A stretch of 23,359 nt of DNA, from assembly GCA_035529405.1 (NCBI GenBank), contig DATKWV010000217.1, positions 1-23,359 on the forward strand, read 5' to 3'. Under the pieces are notes generated by a model. That model did no database searches, had not been told where the DNA came from, and saw only the letters and a list, made by a program, of their open reading frames with translations. A program made the position numbers and the translations under genes. Position 1 is the stretch's first letter; every line of letters begins with the position of its first letter. Of this stretch, positions 13,329 to 20,694 are shown in pieces. This stretch comes from DATKWV01 sp035529405 (lineage in GTDB: Bacteria; Planctomycetota; Phycisphaerae; Sedimentisphaerales; Anaerobacaceae).

Positions 13329-16300
13329 CAGTTGAAGGTTCTCCGGGCCGACCAGTTGTGTTATTTCTCTGCAAAATTCGGGGCTGGGTGTAACGGACAG
13401 GAGCTTGTCGGCCTTGGCGTGTACCGTTGCTTTTTCGGTAGTCACGGTCAGATACAGGGTACTGGGGCCGCGGTGGTGCTGACAGACAGTTTTGATTTCG
13501 GCGATTTTATGTTTTGTAACATCCCGGGCGTTCAGCGTTATTCTGACGGTGGCGACTAATTTTTCGGTGACCTGGTCGGGCGTAATCAGCTCGGCTGCAA
13601 AGATGTTCGGTTTTTCCCGTCTATGGTCGATTTTCCCCTTTACAAAAACGACCCTGTCCTGCTCCAGGAGATGGGCAAATTTGCTCAATGTTTCCGGAAA
13701 CATTACCACCTCGGCCTGTCCCTGCAGGTCTTCGAGGACAAATACCGCCATTTTCGAGCCGGCGTTTCGCCCCTTTTTTGTTATATGGTACCTGATTTTG
13801 GCAATCATACCGCCGATGACAACGTCCCTGTCGGCAGCTGCATGCTCTAATTGCGAAGTATTCAGGGTGGAATAAAGGCTGACCGCCTCGGCATAATGAC
13901 TGAGGGGATTACTGGTAACATAAAAACCGAGGACCTGTTTTTCAAAGGCCAGCATCTGCGGTTCAGGCCAGGGTGCCGTGTGGCCAAGCATAGGGCCGTC
14001 GAGCGAATAATCTTTCTGCTGTTCGATACAGGCAAAGAAATTCATCTGGCCGGTTTGCCTGTCAGACTGAACAGATGTGCCGACCTGCATAGCCTTTTCG
14101 AGGCCTGCGGTCATCTGTGCCCGGTGTCCGCCGAGCCTGTCAAAAGCCCCGGCTTTTATGAGGGCTTCGATTACCTGCCTGCTGACAATCCGCAAATCGA
14201 CATTCTCGCAGAAGTGAAAGAGGCTCTGGAAGGGGCCGATTTTTTCTCTTACGGCGATAATTTGTTCAACGGCCTTTGCGCCGACGCCTTTGACGGCGGC
14301 CAGACCGAAACGTATTACACCGGTGCTGTCTTTGCTGTGGTACAGGGGTGTAAAATCGACCATACTTTCATTTATGTCGGGCGCAAGGACCTGGATGCCC
14401 ATTTGGCCCGATTCGGTGATGTACTCGACAACCTTGTCGGTATTGCCCATTTCATAGGTCAGAAGCGCCGCCATATATTCCACCGGCCAGTAAGTTTTCA
14501 TATAAGCGGTCTGACAGGCAATGAAGGCATATCGGGTGGAATGACTCTTGTTGAAGCCGTAACCGGCGAAACGTTTGATAAGCTCAAATATCTGGTCGGC
14601 CTGCGACTTTGTTAAGCCTTTTTGGAGGCAGCCGGCGATAAAATCCTGCCTTGCTTTTGCTATGGTCTTGGCCTTTTTTTTACTTATGGCTTTTATGACG
14701 GTATAAGCGTTTCGCAGAGGTATGTCTCCGAGGCGGTTGCAGATTCGCATTACCTGTTCCTGATAGACCATGATGCCATAAGTCTCGTTGAGGATTTCGT
14801 GCATAATAGGGTGGGGCAACTGCCATTGTGCGCCGTGTTTTCGGTCGATGTAATCGGGGATTAGTGTCATCGGGCCCGGTCGATATAAGGCGTTTGCAGC
14901 AATAAGGTCTTCAATTCTGTCGGGCTTCATTTTCATAAGCAGGTTCTGCATGCCGCCGGACTCGAACTGAAAGATGCCTTTTGTATTGCCGCTGGAGAAC
15001 AGCTCAAAGACCTTAGGGTCGTTGAGATTGATTTTTTCGAGGTCGATATCCTTGCCGTGTATGGTCCTGACCCATTCCCTGGCGCGCTGCAGTACGGTAA
15101 GGGTTTTCAGGCCGAGAAAATCCATTTTCAGCAGGCCCACCTTTTCAACGATGGGTCCTTCGAACTGTGTGATAATATCCTCTGAACCCGGTGCCTTATA
15201 AAGAGGCAGGAAATCCGTCAACGGCTCATCGGCGATTACCACACCGGCAGCGTGCACGGAGGCGTGACGAACAAGGCCTTCGAGGCGTTTGCAAATATCA
15301 ATTACCTGTTTTGTATCAGGCTCCTGTTCGTAAGCTTTCTTGAAGTCGGGTTCGGTTTCGAGGGTATCGTCGAGTGTAACGCCGAGGGTATCAGGCACCA
15401 TCTTGGCCAATTTGTCAGCTTTGTCGAGGGGGACATTTTTGACCCTGCAGACGTCCCTGATAACGGCCCTGGCTTTCATTGTGCCGAAAGTGATAATCTG
15501 GGCGACATAGCCGTATTTGTGGCGGACGTAGTCGATGACCCTGGCCCTGCCGTCCTGGCAGATGTCAATATCGACATCGGGCATTTCGTTCCGATGCGGG
15601 TCCATAAAGCGCTCGAAGAGCAAATCGTAGCGCAGGGGGTCAATGTTGCACAGCCCCAGGCAATAGCCGACAACAGTTCCCACGGCGCTGCCTCTTGCTC
15701 CGACGGGGATATTGTTACGGTGGGCAAAGTTGCAAAAGTCCCATACGATGAGAAAATAGCTGGCGAAACCCTTGGATTCTATGACATTGAGCTCCCGGTC
15801 GAGTCGATTTTTAATTTCGTCGGTGATTTGGCCGTATTTTTCCTTTGCTTTCTCGTAACAGATTTTTGTGAGCAATTCTTCAGCAGATGAACCGTCAGCA
15901 GTTTGAAAAGCCGGCGCATGGCGGGTTTTGAAATCCAGTTCGACATTACATCTTTCGGCAATAGTTAAGGTGTTATCACAGGCTTGCGGTATGCAGGAAA
16001 AGCGGGTACGCATTTGCTCCGGGCTTTGCAGGAAAACGTCCCGAGGGTAAATCATCCTCTCGGGGTCATCGACTTTTCTGCCTGTACTGATACAGCAGAG
16101 GCAATTGTGAGCTTCGTAGTCGTCCTGATGCAAAAAGTGTACATCATTTGTTGCCACCAGAGGCAGAGACATTTTCTCTGCAAGGTCTATAAGCGCTTGC
16201 CGCAGGTGCGGGTCGTCATTTTCGTGGTCCTGGAGCTCGATAAAGAAATTCTCGGGTCCGAATATTTTCAGATAGCTTTCGGCGGCCCGGCAGGCAGCGG

Positions 16301-16766
16301 GCTGGTCCTGCTTTTTCAGCAGCGAGGCGATTTCACCTTTGAGGCACGCCGAGGTGGCAATCAGGCCTTTGCTTAGTTCGGCAAGAATTTGCTTGTCAAT
16401 CCTCGGCCTGTAATAGAAGCCTTCGAGGTAACCGATGCTTGCGAGCTTGAGGAGGTTTTTGTAGCCGGTATTGTTTTCAGCCAGCAGTACCAGGTGATAT
16501 GAGGAATCCTGTATGCCGGATTTCTGCTTATCGAATCGGCTGGCGGGTGCTACATAAGCTTCAATACCGATGATGGGTTTTATACCTGCGTCGATAGCCT
16601 TCAGGTAAAAGGCGACGGCGCCGAACATATTGCCGTGGTCGGACAGTGCAACAGCGGGCATTTGCAGTTGTTTGCACTGTTTGAATAATTTGTCAAACGA
16701 TATCGCGCCGTCGAGAAGCGAATACTCGCTGTGCAGATGCAGATGTGTAAATCCTTTTCCGGGCAT
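13320..16766 (-). CDS. dnaE: DNA polymerase III alpha subunit (DnaE1 type)
   Basis: The replicative polymerase, 1148 residues, close to E. coli DnaE (1160). The N-terminal PHP domain has the full set of likely metal ligands: HLHLHSEYS (H10, H12), SDHGN (D43, H44), E69, H91, C141 and NDVH (D208, H210). E. coli has lost several of these. The polymerase core has SAVGTVVGYCLG, the catalytic PDVDID (D397, D399) and KMDFLGLKTL (D549), followed by a helix-hairpin-helix region. An OB-fold (MAVFVLEDLQGQAEVVMF) is near the C-terminus. The start ATG has AAGGA about 11 nt upstream. It leads the minus-strand run and is divergent from the thiamine locus, with 144 bp to that riboswitch. Confidence 0.97.
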   Translation of the reverse strand: MPGKGFTHLHLHSEYSLLDGAISFDKLFKQCKQLQMPAVALSDHGNMFGAVAFYLKAIDAGIKPIIGIEAYVAPASRFDKQKSGIQDSSYHLVLLAENNTGYKNLLKLASIGYLEGFYYRPRIDKQILAELSKGLIATSACLKGEIASLLKKQDQPAACRAAESYLKIFGPENFFIELQDHENDDPHLRQALIDLAEKMSLPLVATNDVHFLHQDDYEAHNCLCCISTGRKVDDPERMIYPRDVFLQSPEQMRTRFSCIPQACDNTLTIAERCNVELDFKTRHAPAFQTADGSSAEELLTKICYEKAKEKYGQITDEIKNRLDRELNVIESKGFASYFLIVWDFCNFAHRNNIPVGARGSAVGTVVGYCLGLCNIDPLRYDLLFERFMDPHRNEMPDVDIDICQDGRARVIDYVRHKYGYVAQIITFGTMKARAVIRDVCRVKNVPLDKADKLAKMVPDTLGVTLDDTLETEPDFKKAYEQEPDTKQVIDICKRLEGLVRHASVHAAGVVIADEPLTDFLPLYKAPGSEDIITQFEGPIVEKVGLLKMDFLGLKTLTVLQRAREWVRTIHGKDIDLEKINLNDPKVFELFSSGNTKGIFQFESGGMQNLLMKMKPDRIEDLIAANALYRPGPMTLIPDYIDRKHGAQWQLPHPIMHEILNETYGIMVYQEQVMRICNRLGDIPLRNAYTVIKAISKKKAKTIAKARQDFIAGCLQKGLTKSQADQIFELIKRFAGYGFNKSHSTRYAFIACQTAYMKTYWPVEYMAALLTYEMGNTDKVVEYITESGQMGIQVLAPDINESMVDFTPLYHSKDSTGVIRFGLAAVKGVGAKAVEQIIAVREKIGPFQSLFHFCENVDLRIVSRQVIEALIKAGAFDRLGGHRAQMTAGLEKAMQVGTSVQSDRQTGQMNFFACIEQQKDYSLDGPMLGHTAPWPEPQMLAFEKQVLGFYVTSNPLSHYAEAVSLYSTLNTSQLEHAAADRDVVIGGMIAKIRYHITKKGRNAGSKMAVFVLEDLQGQAEVVMFPETLSKFAHLLEQDRVVFVKGKIDHRREKPNIFAAELITPDQVTEKLVATVRITLNARDVTKHKIAEIKTVCQHHRGPSTLYLTVTTEKATVHAKADKLLSVTPSPEFCREITQLVGPENLQLLT

Positions 16767-16804
16767 AGGTTGCGCTGTCCTTAAAGAAGTTTATGCTGCC
16801 GGAT

Positions 16805-16833
16805 ATGATATTTTAAGGTTTCAGGATAAGCAA
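16805..16833 (-). promoter_or_regulatory. Possible dnaE promoter
   Basis: On the minus strand TTGCTT (16833-16828) and TATCAT (16810-16805) are 17 bp apart, about 40 bp before the dnaE ATG. Both hexamers are partial matches, so this is tentative. Confidence 0.4.
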
Positions 16834-16863
16834 GCTGTTTGTTTGGTGATAAGTAAAAAAACC

Positions 16864-16891
16864 TTGCCGGTTTTTTACGGGCCCTTATAAT
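16864..16891 (+). promoter_or_regulatory. thi4: Promoter of the thiamine leader
   Basis: TTGCCG (16864-16869) and TATAAT (16886-16891, perfect) are 16 bp apart. Transcription would start near 16898, inside a 10-bp palindrome ATGCCGGCAT (16890-16899), just before the riboswitch aptamer. Confidence 0.6.
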
Positions 16892-16910
16892 GCCGGCATA
16901 AATGATTTTA

Positions 16911-17029
16911 GTTTGCCAGGGGAGCTGCCTGCGGGTTTTTTCCAAGTCCCGCGCAAAGCTGAGAAATCCCGACATATCGGGGTGACCCTATGAACCTGAC
17001 CAGGTTAGTACCTGCGAAGGGAGGCACTG
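16911..17029 (+). promoter_or_regulatory. TPP riboswitch (THI element) aptamer
   Basis: The hallmark bases are all present: CTGAGA (16959-16964), ACCCTATGAACCTGA, and the distal TGCGAAGGGA. Stems can be traced. P1 pairs TGCC near 16914 with GGCA near 17023. P2 pairs AGCT with AGCT, P3 pairs TGCGGG with CCCGCG, and P4 pairs CCCT with AGGG. P5 pairs AGGT (17002-17005) with ACCT (17010-17013). An extra hairpin CCCGA-CATA-TCGGG sits between P2 and P4, a known variable spot. Binding of thiamine pyrophosphate would favour the terminator at 17060 and lower expression of the thiazole synthase (established mechanism for the class). Confidence 0.93.
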
Positions 17030-17059
17030 AAAAAAACTGTTTGTGTGATGGTTTTAAGG

Positions 17060-17091
17060 TGCACTCTTTTTGCAGGAGTGCATTTTTTTTT
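17060..17091 (+). terminator. Riboswitch-controlled intrinsic terminator
   Basis: TGCACTC and GAGTGCA form a perfect 7-bp stem with a 9-base loop, followed by nine T. It lies between the aptamer and thi4. The loop base run TTTGCAGG (17069-17076) can pair with CCTGCGAA (17011-17018) of the aptamer, one G-U pair included. That offers a mutually exclusive antiterminator when TPP is absent. Confidence 0.88.
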
Positions 17092-17145
17092 GGCACAGAC
17101 TGCTGTGGATTTAAGCTAAGTCGAATCTTAGAGAAAGGATAACCA

Positions 17146-17892
17146 ATGAAAGAGACGGAAATTTCCAGGGTAATCATAGAGCAATACAACAGGCAGTTGC
17201 TGGAGCATCTTGTCAACGATGTTATTATTGTCGGCGGCGGACCTGCTGGTCTGACAGCGGCTTATTATCTTGCGAAAAAGGGTGTCAAGACCACGGTGCT
17301 TGAAAAACGTCTGTCGCTTGGCGGAGGCATCTGGGGCGGCGCTGCCGGTTACAATATGATTGTAGTCGAAGAGCCGGACATTCTCGAAGATATAGGCGTA
17401 AGCACAAGCAAACAGCAGGACCTGTTTGTCGCTGACGCCGTGGAGCTGGCAACGGCGCTGGGGTACGCAGCCAAAAAGGCCGGCGCTGCTATTTTCAACC
17501 TGCTTGAAGCAGAGGACGTTATTATTACAAACGACGCCGTGGAAGGCGCGGTAGTGAACAATACGGCCATCAAAATGGCGGGTCTGCATGTGGACCCGTT
17601 TTGTATTTCATCGAGGTACCTGATAGATGCTACAGGTCACGCCGCTGAGGTAGTGAATATGCTCAGAAAGAGAAAGCCGCAGCTTTGGCCGAAAGGACTG
17701 CAGGAAGGTTTTATGGACGTGGCCAAAGGCGAGGCGGGGGTAGTGGAAAAGACAGGAGAAATTTATGCGGGTCTGTACGTGGCGGGCATGTCAGTCTGCG
17801 CGGTTTTCAATCTGCCGAGGATGGGCCCGATTTTCGGGGGTATGTTAAAATCGGGCAAAAAGGCTGCTGAAATGATTTATGAAAGGATATGA
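17146..17892 (+). CDS. thi4: Thi4-type ADP-thiazole synthase, His (sulfide-dependent) form
   Basis: A 248-residue FAD/NAD-binding-fold enzyme that makes the thiazole part of thiamine from NAD and glycine. The dinucleotide motif VGGGPAGLTAA is at 29-39, followed by EKR, GGGIWGG (59-65) and the late IDATGH (160-165) and PIFGGM. At the position of yeast Thi4 Cys205, whose sulfur is consumed in a suicide reaction, this protein has H148 in GLHVDP. Methanogen enzymes of this type use free sulfide and turn over repeatedly (established for that subgroup). I infer the same here. Cys153 nearby is not aligned with the donor. The TPP riboswitch and terminator directly upstream confirm thiamine control. 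The start has AAAGGA 7 nt upstream. The 3' end overlaps the HD gene by 14 bp. Confidence 0.95.
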   Translation: MKETEISRVIIEQYNRQLLEHLVNDVIIVGGGPAGLTAAYYLAKKGVKTTVLEKRLSLGGGIWGGAAGYNMIVVEEPDILEDIGVSTSKQQDLFVADAVELATALGYAAKKAGAAIFNLLEAEDVIITNDAVEGAVVNNTAIKMAGLHVDPFCISSRYLIDATGHAAEVVNMLRKRKPQLWPKGLQEGFMDVAKGEAGVVEKTGEIYAGLYVAGMSVCAVFNLPRMGPIFGGMLKSGKKAAEMIYERI

Positions 17893-18532
17893 GCTTCCAA
17901 CACGCCGGCAATGCCTGCGGCTGATGCAGGAATATCGTGTTCCGCTGCACATTTTCAGGCACTGCCGGAAGGTCAATAAGCTGGCGGTTTTTTTAGCCCG
18001 GCGGTTAAAGGAAAACGGCGTACCGGTTGACGCCGAACTTGTGGACAGGGCGTCTTTGCTGCACGATTTTGTGAGGGTTTGCGACCTTGAACAGCCGAAC
18101 GATATTGATTTCAGCCGGCCAATCACCGGCAAAGACAAGGCAAAGTGGCAGCAGATAAGAACACGGTACAACAACAGCAGCCACGAGGATGCAGCCTGTG
18201 AGATATTAAAAAGCAGGTACCTGGTACTGGCTGAAACCGTACGAAAACACAAATATGCGTGCATACTGGATGCCCGTACAGGCCCGGTAACGTGGGAGGA
18301 AAAGATTGTTTATTACGCCGATAAAAGGGTCATGCACGACAGGATTGTGGCGCTGGCCGAAAGACTCGAAGAAGGTCACAGGCGAAACGCGGACCTGCAT
18401 ACAGGGCGAACCGACGACCGAATCGACACGGAAAAAGTTGACCGCCTGATCCAGAACCTCGAAAAGGAAATTCTTGCTAAAGTGGGCCTTAACGCCGACG
18501 AGATTACAGAGGAATTGGTGGATTCTTATTGA
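17879..18532 (+). CDS. HD-domain phosphohydrolase-like protein
   Basis: A 217-residue soluble protein with the HD metal-dependent phosphohydrolase pattern: H28 in HIFRHCRKV, the H62-D63 pair in LLHDFVR, H102 in SHEDAA and D148 in YYADKRV. Such proteins cleave phosphate esters of nucleotides or nucleotide second messengers; the substrate here is unknown. The start ATG overlaps the end of thi4 by 14 bp. It is therefore very probably translated from the same TPP-controlled mRNA. That hints at a role near thiamine or sulfur metabolism, such as clearing a phosphorylated intermediate, but this is inference from position only. The C-terminal about 60 residues are a charged helical extension. Its stop is 2 bp from the stop of convergent pgsA. 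Confidence 0.85.
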   Translation: MKGYELPTRRQCLRLMQEYRVPLHIFRHCRKVNKLAVFLARRLKENGVPVDAELVDRASLLHDFVRVCDLEQPNDIDFSRPITGKDKAKWQQIRTRYNNSSHEDAACEILKSRYLVLAETVRKHKYACILDARTGPVTWEEKIVYYADKRVMHDRIVALAERLEEGHRRNADLHTGRTDDRIDTEKVDRLIQNLEKEILAKVGLNADEITEELVDSY

Positions 18533-18534
18533 TT

Positions 18535-19164
18535 TTAATCAGGGGGCTGAACCCGTGGGGATGTCTGTTTCCAGGATTTTCGCTGCGTTGCCCTTATGCC
18601 GGACAGCACTGTAACGGCGACCATAATCAGCAATGTCACGACCGTAAACCAGTGTCCCCATGTGGCAACGGGGACATGGGCCATTTTTATGATTATGGTT
18701 CCGATAGCGAACGACTGGAGGAACATTTTTATTTTACCGCTGAAAGTTGCGGCAAAGTTTATGCCGCGAGCCTCGGCAATATGGCGCAGGACGGTAACGT
18801 AAACTTCTCGCAACACCAGCACAGCGGCAACGGACCATTGAATTACCGATAGTGTCGGCGGTGAGAAGTCAAACAGCTTAGGCTGGTGGATTATTGCAAA
18901 GCAAATGAACGCGCCGCATACAAGCGCTTTGTCGGCCAAAGGGTCCATCATTCTTCCGAACCTGCTGGTAACGTTCAGTTTTCTTGCTATGGCGCCGTCA
19001 ATCATATCGGTGATGCCGGCGGTTACAAAAATCACAAACGCTATATCCAGGAAGAAAGGCCTGTCGGCCACGCCGGGACTGTGAGAAAAAAGAATCATAA
19101 ACAAAAAAACAACGGTCAATACAAAGCGCCCCAGGGTCAGGATGTTGGGAATGACTTTTAACAT
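18535..19164 (-). CDS. pgsA: CDP-diacylglycerol-glycerol-3-phosphate 3-phosphatidyltransferase
   Basis: A 209-residue integral membrane enzyme making phosphatidylglycerol phosphate, the committed step to phosphatidylglycerol and cardiolipin. The CDP-alcohol phosphotransferase motif is complete: DGAIARK, eight residues, then GRMMDPLAD, i.e. DG-x2-AR-x8-G-x3-D-x3-D. Several hydrophobic helices fit the usual six-helix fold. Length is normal (180-210). It begins 37 bp after the rimO stop on the same strand, so the two form an operon, an arrangement seen in many bacteria. Other CDP-alcohol transferases are possible, but the N-terminus NILTLGRF and the rimO neighbour favour PgsA. Confidence 0.92.
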   Translation of the reverse strand: MLKVIPNILTLGRFVLTVVFLFMILFSHSPGVADRPFFLDIAFVIFVTAGITDMIDGAIARKLNVTSRFGRMMDPLADKALVCGAFICFAIIHQPKLFDFSPPTLSVIQWSVAAVLVLREVYVTVLRHIAEARGINFAATFSGKIKMFLQSFAIGTIIIKMAHVPVATWGHWFTVVTLLIMVAVTVLSGIRATQRKSWKQTSPRVQPPD

Positions 19165-19201
19165 AAGATAAAGTTTACCCGCCGAAAGGCATAATTCAAC
19201 T

Positions 19202-20548
19202 CTAAATTTGCTTCACTACCAAATCGTAGTTTTCCGCCGCGATGACCCTTGTTGGCAGAAAAGCACCCGGTTTTCCGGAACAGTTTTTGATTATACAAAC
19301 GCTGTCTATATCCGGCGCCTGGCCGTAAAAACGGGCTTTGCCGGCGGCATTTTCATCGAGCGAATCAACCAGACAGGTCAGGTCGGTGCCTGTTCTTGCG
19401 TTGTTTTTGGCAAAAGCGATTTTCTGCTGGGTGAGCATTACCTTATCAAGGCGCCGGTCCTTTACATTCTCAGGGACCTGTGCGGGCATATCGGCGGCGG
19501 CTGTACCGGATTCGGCGTAGAATTTGAAACAGCCCAGTGCGTCAAACTCGGCCCACCTGATAAAATCAATCAGCTCCTGGAACTGACGGTCGGTCTCGCC
19601 GGGAAAGCCGACCATAACGGTGGTTCGCAGCACAACATCGTCGATAGTGCGCCGCAGGCTCTGAATCAACCTGCATATTTTTTCGTTTGTGTCGCTGCGG
19701 TGCATTTTTCCGAGGATTTGGTTGTTTATGTGCTGGATGGGAATATCGAGGTAATGCACGATTTTTTTGCTTTCGGCTATTGTTTCAATAAGCCGGGCGG
19801 TGACTGCTGCCGGATACAGGTACATAAGTCTCAGCCATTTTAATCGAGGGATTTTTTCCAGTTCGGCAAGCAGCGTGCACAAACCGTTTTTCAATTTTAA
19901 GTCACGGCCATAAGAGGTTGTGTCCTGTGCAATGATGTTTAACTCCACGGCCCCGGCGCAGACCAGCTCATCGGCCTCTGCCAGTACATTGTCGATTGGC
20001 TTGCTGCGAAATTTTCCCCTTATAAACGGTATGGTACAAAAGGAGCACCTGCGGCTGCAGCCCTCGCTGATTCTCAGATAAGCATAGTGCGGCGGTGTAA
20101 GCGGCAGCCGCGTCCTGTCGTCAGCCACAGGCGACAAAGCAGGCTCGATACAGGCTTGTTTTTTTTCACAGGAAATTGTTCTTTTTATTATTTCGCCGAT
20201 TTTGTCGCGATAAGCAAGCCCGACAACGGCATCGATGCCTTCGGCCATTTGAAATAACTGCATGCCTACTCTTTGCGGCAGGCAGCCGGCCACGATTACC
20301 TTTTTGACGGCGCCGTGTTTTTTTTGCTGAAGGGCGTGTTTGATTGCCTGCATGGCCTCGTTGATGGCTGGTGCGATGAAAGCGCAGGTGTTAATTACAA
20401 CGATATCGGCGGTGTCAGGGTCTGCAGCCAATGGAAAGCCGGCCTGGGCAATTTCGGCGAGCATTCGTTCGCTATCGACGATTGCTTTCGGACAGCCTAA
20501 AGGCACAAAACCGACACTGAGAGTATTTTTGCTTAAATTTTTTTCCAC
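19202..20548 (-). CDS. rimO: Ribosomal protein S12 methylthiotransferase
   Basis: A 448-residue radical SAM enzyme that adds a methylthio group to an Asp of ribosomal protein S12. The N-terminal UPF0004 domain has its three Fe-S cysteines C19 (PLGCPK), C55 (NTCAF) and C89 (AGCLPQR). The radical SAM motif CSRRCSFC gives C164, C168 and C171. A C-terminal TRAM-like segment follows from about residue 380. The LGCPKAIVDSE motif and SYGRDL separate it from MiaB. The start is GTG with a weak ribosome binding site. No ATG is available before the conserved PLGC segment. It is divergent from the secretin gene. Confidence 0.95.
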   Translation of the reverse strand: MEKNLSKNTLSVGFVPLGCPKAIVDSERMLAEIAQAGFPLAADPDTADIVVINTCAFIAPAINEAMQAIKHALQQKKHGAVKKVIVAGCLPQRVGMQLFQMAEGIDAVVGLAYRDKIGEIIKRTISCEKKQACIEPALSPVADDRTRLPLTPPHYAYLRISEGCSRRCSFCTIPFIRGKFRSKPIDNVLAEADELVCAGAVELNIIAQDTTSYGRDLKLKNGLCTLLAELEKIPRLKWLRLMYLYPAAVTARLIETIAESKKIVHYLDIPIQHINNQILGKMHRSDTNEKICRLIQSLRRTIDDVVLRTTVMVGFPGETDRQFQELIDFIRWAEFDALGCFKFYAESGTAAADMPAQVPENVKDRRLDKVMLTQQKIAFAKNNARTGTDLTCLVDSLDENAAGKARFYGQAPDIDSVCIIKNCSGKPGAFLPTRVIAAENYDLVVKQI

Positions 20549-20694
20549 AGACCGATAAAATTAGCAAAAAAATACGCATTAGTCCATTATTTTAGCATGG
20601 GCATTTACAGAAGGCTCGAATAATATGCTTGCAGAAAGATAAGCAGACACTATATTGTACGTTTCAGCGGGGAAGCAGCGGCGGTGCAGGGGTA

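Noticed and set aside
13851..14615. 254-codon plus-strand open frame inside dnaE
   Set aside because: It is antisense to the conserved DnaE core; open antisense frames are expected from the codon use of such genes, and the product shows no family features. The same applies to 15252-15890.
16923..17091. Possibility that the leader is a terminator region of dnaE rather than a riboswitch
   Set aside because: dnaE runs away from this point, and the sequence has the full set of TPP-aptamer signature bases on the thi4 strand.
17092..17106. TGGCACAGACTGC as a second sigma-54 promoter
   Set aside because: The GG and GC are separated by 8 bp, not the required 10.
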